In this document: positions 59,483 through 64,000 of the stretch, in pieces
How the letters are laid out: the number at the start of each line of letters is the position of its first letter
Position numbering within the stretch: position 1 is the stretch's first letter
Assembly (NCBI RefSeq): GCF_002078875.1
Contig: NC_034414.1
Span: 17,393,471 to 17,457,470, forward strand
Reading direction: 5' to 3'
Length of the DNA: 64,000 bases
Source: Numida meleagris
Taxonomy: Eukaryota; Chordata; Aves; Galliformes; Numididae
The notes under the pieces: model-generated
Databases searched by the model: none
Told to the model about the DNA's origin: nothing
Seen by the model: the letters and a program-made list of their open reading frames with translations, nothing else
Position numbers and translations under genes: made by a program

Positions 59483-62400
59483 GCATGTACCCTGTGCTAC
59501 ATGTGATTCATGTTCTCTTTAGCTTACATGAAAGCAGTCATTTGTACAGACACTGGAAGCATGCTTCTCATGGATAGTTTTGCTGTATATCATTCTATTC
59601 TCTGTTTTAAACTGAAGCACTTTGATGTTTGCAGTGAAACTGGTCAGTGGTTTTGAAAGACTTATGATCTCCTGTATTCTTGACCTTCGTTAACCTGACC
59701 TGTTTTCACATAGGAGGAAATGTAATTGCTGCTGATATCCTGGGAAAGCCATTGTATCTGTCATTGTCTTGAAGACCTTTTGTCTATGTTGATTAATCAA
59801 CCTAAACACCTTGGCCAGCAGTTTTGGAAAGTGCAGGATAAGGTTAACTTGGAGTAGCTAATCATGTGCATCAGGTACTTAGCCAGGCTGCAGTGTCTCT
59901 CTTCCTTATCCAACTGCTCTGTTCACACCTTCAGTCATGACTGCATTTCGCGTTGCTCCTGGTTTGAATTGCGTAGTCATACTGAAGCACCTCCTGCTTT
60001 GTCTTTTCACTAGGGCAGAAAGAACTGCAAGCCTGGGAGGAAAATAAAGCTGAGGTATAATGAAGGTGTGGGTGTTTGTACATATAGAGGAGCTACTCCA
60101 TATCGAATGACCCTGAGGGGAAAGCTAACCATTCCCAGGCAGAGGTGTGGTGGGAATTCAGATAAAGACTTGTATATAGCCTGCAGGAAGAAAAACTTAG
60201 AGTAAGATCCAGACTATCTAAATGCATTGCAATCTTGCAGCCTCTAGCTCTGGGACAGGCTCCCAACTCTGTAAGCTGGGACTGAGTTTTGCATCCAGGC
60301 AGACCCCTGGGGAACCATCAGGGAAGGGGCTCTTTATTTGACAGAGGCTGCATCGTCATGTGTAGGTGTCCTCTCCCCAAGAATATTCTGATTATGCTTA
60401 TTTTCTTAACTGTTTGTACATGCTGGTCTTTCCTGTTTGTGTGCATGTTTCAATGACTACCAGAGAAATCAGGTCTTATTGCCTTAAAAATCTGTGCTTC
60501 AGGATTCACTAGCGATACTTTGATCTTCCCCTCATGTCCAAAGAGAGGAGATAGAGCCTTGGAATGAATTTCTGTTAATGGCAGCTCTATGAATTGACTG
60601 GAGGTATTCAATTAGTCTGAGGATATCCATATTTTGAGGAAAAGAGAACAGGCTGCCTCCTCTCACCCACTGTTGCTGTTATAGAATAGAATGTTTTGCT
60701 TTCATCGTGACTTAAACAAATAAATAGACAATACATCCCTGAAATACTCCAGATACTTAGAACCACGTTGTAATGCAGTAGTTAAGGAGGTGGGGCAATA
60801 GCAATTGTTTCTCCTGCTTCCTATTAAGCTAATTGTTACCAGTCCTCACAGGATCTTATTATCTGTAGGTGGGGCAGGGACAGAAATGTCTGAACAGACT
60901 TCTTTGGCGATTGCATTTGTATATTGTTAGGAACAGGAGCTGCTCACACAGATCTGGCCGGTCTTAATCGGTATCTTATCATCAGGTTCCAAAGTATTGG
61001 CCGGTATGAAACACTGCACGGTTTTATGAATGGAGCTGCATAATGAACTTGGTTGTTTGAGTCTGAGAAATGATGCGAAGCTGCTGAACTGGAATTACAA
61101 TAATCCAGAGTGTGCATGGAGTTTCCTGGTCTGACTAACAGTGAGGTTCATTGTAATAGGATGTACAAAACTTGGGTCAACAATTTTATCTCTAGCATAG
61201 TAGAAGAGATTCAGCAATCCATTTGCCTAACAAAAAATTGATTGATGAATGAAATCAAATACTAATGTATAGTTTGAGGGGATGTTTTTTTAGCAGATGG
61301 AAGGTCATAGTTCAAATCTTTGGAATTGAGCAGGGAGAGGGAAATGAGTTTGAACTTCTGCAGTGCAAATAATGACCAAGTAGGGGGTCTTGGGGTTGAG
61401 GCATGCGCAATTCTTCCTCGTTAGTCTGTTTTACTGCAAGTAATTTCTTATGGAAGAAACAGTGAATTTTTTAAGAAAGTGCGTATGCCTTTTTACTATG
61501 ATGCTCATTAAGAGGTTGCAAATTCTAACCTTCTTTCTCCAAACCCACACATTTTAAGTAGATCAGTATCAACAATAGGAAATAGAATTGCTTTCCTTCT
61601 CAGTATCCATTTTTCAGAGTGCTTGAGAACATCAGTTCTGAAACTACTGTGCTGAGCAGAATTATTCCTTGTTCTAAAGGTTAAAAAGTACAATCAATAG
61701 AAATTTAGTTGGGATTAGTGTTTGCTGCGGACAGACGTAGAAGAGTCACTCTGGTTTTTGCTAGTATAGTTGCAATGGGAAAACATAGGGAAATGAACAA
61801 ATTTGGCTAAGATGCAGGTCCCCAAAGTTTCAGATCTGATTGTTTAGAAGGGAGGCTTAAGAGTGGATTTCCTCAGGCCTGGGTGAGTGTTTACATCTCA
61901 GAACTGACGAGTGCACCAAGCAGCTCTGTTGTTCAGTAGTGCCAATCAAACATTTCATTTTCTCTGCTTTCCTTACAATGGAATGCAAATATATCTTTTG
62001 TGAAATGTGACCTTTGCACAAATACTTTGAACTTTGTTTTACCAGAAGAAAATAATATATTTAATTTTTTTAGTCGAACTGATTTTATTTGTTTACTGGG
62101 AGATCTACTACACCAAAATGATTAACATTTCATGAAGCCTCATTTGCTACATCAATGTGCCATACAAGTTCAACTTCTTTAGATTAAGGACATGTTCCCA
62201 TAATAAATTGAAGACTTATTATTAATTTGTTATGATTATTAATTGTAGATGATGTTGTTGTTATTATCATCAATGCATTTCCGTGACGCATTAGTTGAAA
62301 CTTGCAGGACTTAAAGAAGTCCAAAGTGTGGCTTTTATTTATTCAGATAGCGCAATGTATATCTGAAGTGTTGAAATTCAGATGTCTACATTTAGGAGTT

Positions 62401-64000
62401 CTTTGACATACAAATGGATGTGCGGAGTTGGAGCAGAGGTGCATCTAGTGAAGTAACCAATCTCCTAATGCATGCTTAGGAAAGAGAAAAAGAACAAGGT
62501 AAATGTAATAACAATACTATTTCAGAACACGCTCCTGAGCCAGAGAAACAAGAAATATTTGAATTTCTTTCACAAATCTTTCCACACATTTTTTCCATGT
62601 GTGCAAAACCTTTTACTTCAGTAATGTCCTATGGTAAGGAATTCCCCAGCTTAAACACTATGTGAAGAAATATCTGCTTTTATTCACCTTTAACTTGCCA
62701 CCTGCACGTTTCATTTGTCGTTCCTACTTCTTGTATTGGTAGCTCCAGGGAGCCATCATTTCCTCTTTGCCTCTTCTGTGCCAGTCATGATTTCAGAGAT
62801 CTTAATGACCTGTTCCTCACAACTACCTGTTTCCCAGGCTTGAGGACTGCTAGACTGTTATGTTATTCATTGTGTGGAAGCTGTTCCACACCCTTGATCA
62901 TGATCATTACTTTTCTTTTTCCATTCTACATTATATAAGATGGAGAAATGAACATTACAGTATTTGACCTGTCAGTTTTGGCTGGGAGACTGTTCAGCAG
63001 AGAATTTTGTTTCTTTCCTAATATGTGCTGCCTGTTATGGTGGTGGTGTGTTGTTTTCTGATTATATCAGTAGAATTCTAGTGCCTCAATTGTGACTGAC
63101 GTGCTGTAATGTATTCATTATCATTTGGTGAGTTCTTCCTACTGTTTACCCAAAATAACCTTGTTTCCTGTTCCAGCTTCCTCTACTAATAATCCACACA
63201 CCTGCACTTGGCCAGGCTACTGACAGAAATGACCAGTGCCATTGTGAACTTTGGTGTTTCCTGATCTGAAGTGTTTATGTAGAAGCTAGAACAAATGCCT
63301 AAACCTGTGGGACTAACATGTCATGTCAAACATTGCATGGCTTTTTTAGCTTTCCCTTCCTATATTCCATTCCTTGCTATGTTATACTTCCAAGTTGTCT
63401 AGAGCAGAAATCTTTTCTCATATCATAGCCCTTCAGCCAAAAATAATAAAATATAATGTACAAGAATAATTAAGATGCACTAATACAATCCTGAAACAAG
63501 ATAATAAATATCATTTTGTAACTAAAAAGATGAAATAAACACTGTATATGTGCCGTCTATTTTGCTTGCTGATATAGACAATTTTTGGTCTTCCTAATCT
63601 TGTTGAGAGTGCTGTGAGTAGGAGAACCATCAATCATTATCACCTTGGCCTTTTTGCTCAGGTCAATACCGAAAGCTGCTTTCACAGTTAATGTGGATGT
63701 TTGCCAATGGGAACTGGCTTAGACCCCCAAACTTGCTTTACGTAACTCATTGAGTATCTATGCCAGCTACCAGGATCTTGACATCAGGTTAGACATTAAA
63801 GGATCTATTGTCCATGCAAATCTCATGATGAAAAGTTATTTCTTTATGATATAATATGGCAATTGCTCTTGTGAACTATAGCAAATGTACTTGTTTCCCT
63901 TTGAGAAACGTGTCTTGCAAGCAGCATTCCTGTTCTTAGATAAAAACCTACAAATGTGCCTTGCAGAAATAATTGTGCTATGTAATTGGATTCTATTACT
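59483..64000. other. Non-coding stretch to the end of the window
   Basis: No gene, CR1 or other repeat recognised. A 14-base palindrome, GTTGATTAATCAAC, is at 59788-59801. A possible conserved element lies at 61930-62400. Sequence from 62.4 to 64.0 kb shows nothing I can name. Confidence 0.5.
61930..62400. promoter_or_regulatory. Possible conserved element with HNF4-like sites
   Basis: TGACCTTTGCAC (62008-62019) is the complement of GTGCAAAGGTCA, close to the HNF4/DR1 consensus. TTGAACTTTG (62027-62036) contains the complement of CAAAGTTCA, a second HNF4-type site. The flanks are rich in homeodomain and SOX-like AT words and free of repeats. Enhancer function is inferred only. Confidence 0.25.

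Noticed and set aside
59788..59801. 14-base palindrome GTTGATTAATCAAC, HNF1-like
   Set aside because: A few perfect 14-base palindromes are expected in 64 kb. The HNF1 consensus has an odd-length centre, which this lacks.
60640..60695. GAACAGGCTGCC and TATAGAATAGAATG as CR1 traces
   Set aside because: The words are too short and in the wrong spacing for a CR1 end.
62437..62450. AGGTGCATCTAGTG, identical to 14 bases of the miR-18 family
   Set aside because: The flanking bases do not match the mature microRNA, and no complementary arm lies nearby to form a precursor hairpin.
1..64000. CRISPR array, bacterial operons, tRNA or rRNA genes
   Set aside because: No regularly spaced direct repeats, no dense coding and no tRNA/rRNA signature. 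The one B-box-like motif (about 1031) belongs to the SINE relic.

Overview
This window looks like ordinary non-coding DNA from a bird nuclear genome, most likely a landfowl such as chicken or turkey. Three things point there: about ten truncated CR1 LINE fragments with the avian 3' end (repeats of the ATTCTATG/ATTCTGTG type), two internally deleted mariner copies with the terminal repeat known from the galliform Galluhop family, and AT-rich, CpG-poor sequence with no long CA repeats or Alu/B1-type SINEs. I found no protein-coding gene I can support. The longest open frames (about 160 codons) resemble no protein I recognise and fit chance expectation. No rRNA, tRNA, CRISPR or bacterial feature is present.

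Layout. Positions 1-14 kb are the repeat-rich end: a probable ancient MIR-type SINE near 1.0 kb, four CR1 fragments on the minus strand (2.2, 4.1, 7.0 and 10.4 kb), a Galluhop-type mariner with a 22-base G run (8.7-9.2 kb), then two CR1 fragments on the plus strand (12.8 and 13.6 kb). Positions 14-36.6 kb are mostly unique, with one CR1 tail at 20.5 kb, a perfect 20-base palindrome at 24.7 kb, an imperfect palindrome with two octamer motifs at 28.1 kb, a CTCF-like site at 30.75 kb and a local tandem duplication at 33.2 kb. Positions 36.6-49 kb hold three more plus-strand CR1 fragments and a purine-rich block at 44.9-45.4 kb. Positions 49-64 kb hold a compact promoter- or LTR-like unit at 51.1-51.4 kb, stretches that look like conserved non-coding elements, and a second deleted mariner at 59.0-59.5 kb.

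The only protein-coding traces are dead transposon fragments: the C-terminal tail of CR1 ORF2 (36.6 kb plus; 10.5 kb minus) and the N-terminal part of mariner transposase (8.8 and 59.1 kb). These fragments commonly yield false 'hypothetical proteins' in bird annotations.

The most interesting signals are the clean switch in CR1 orientation between 10.8 and 12.8 kb, the unit at 51.1-51.4 kb with two perfect inverted repeats, a TATA-like box and a strong splice donor, and several long palindromes and tandem duplications. I see no convincing new biological system. The window is most plausibly intronic or intergenic, possibly with regulatory elements.
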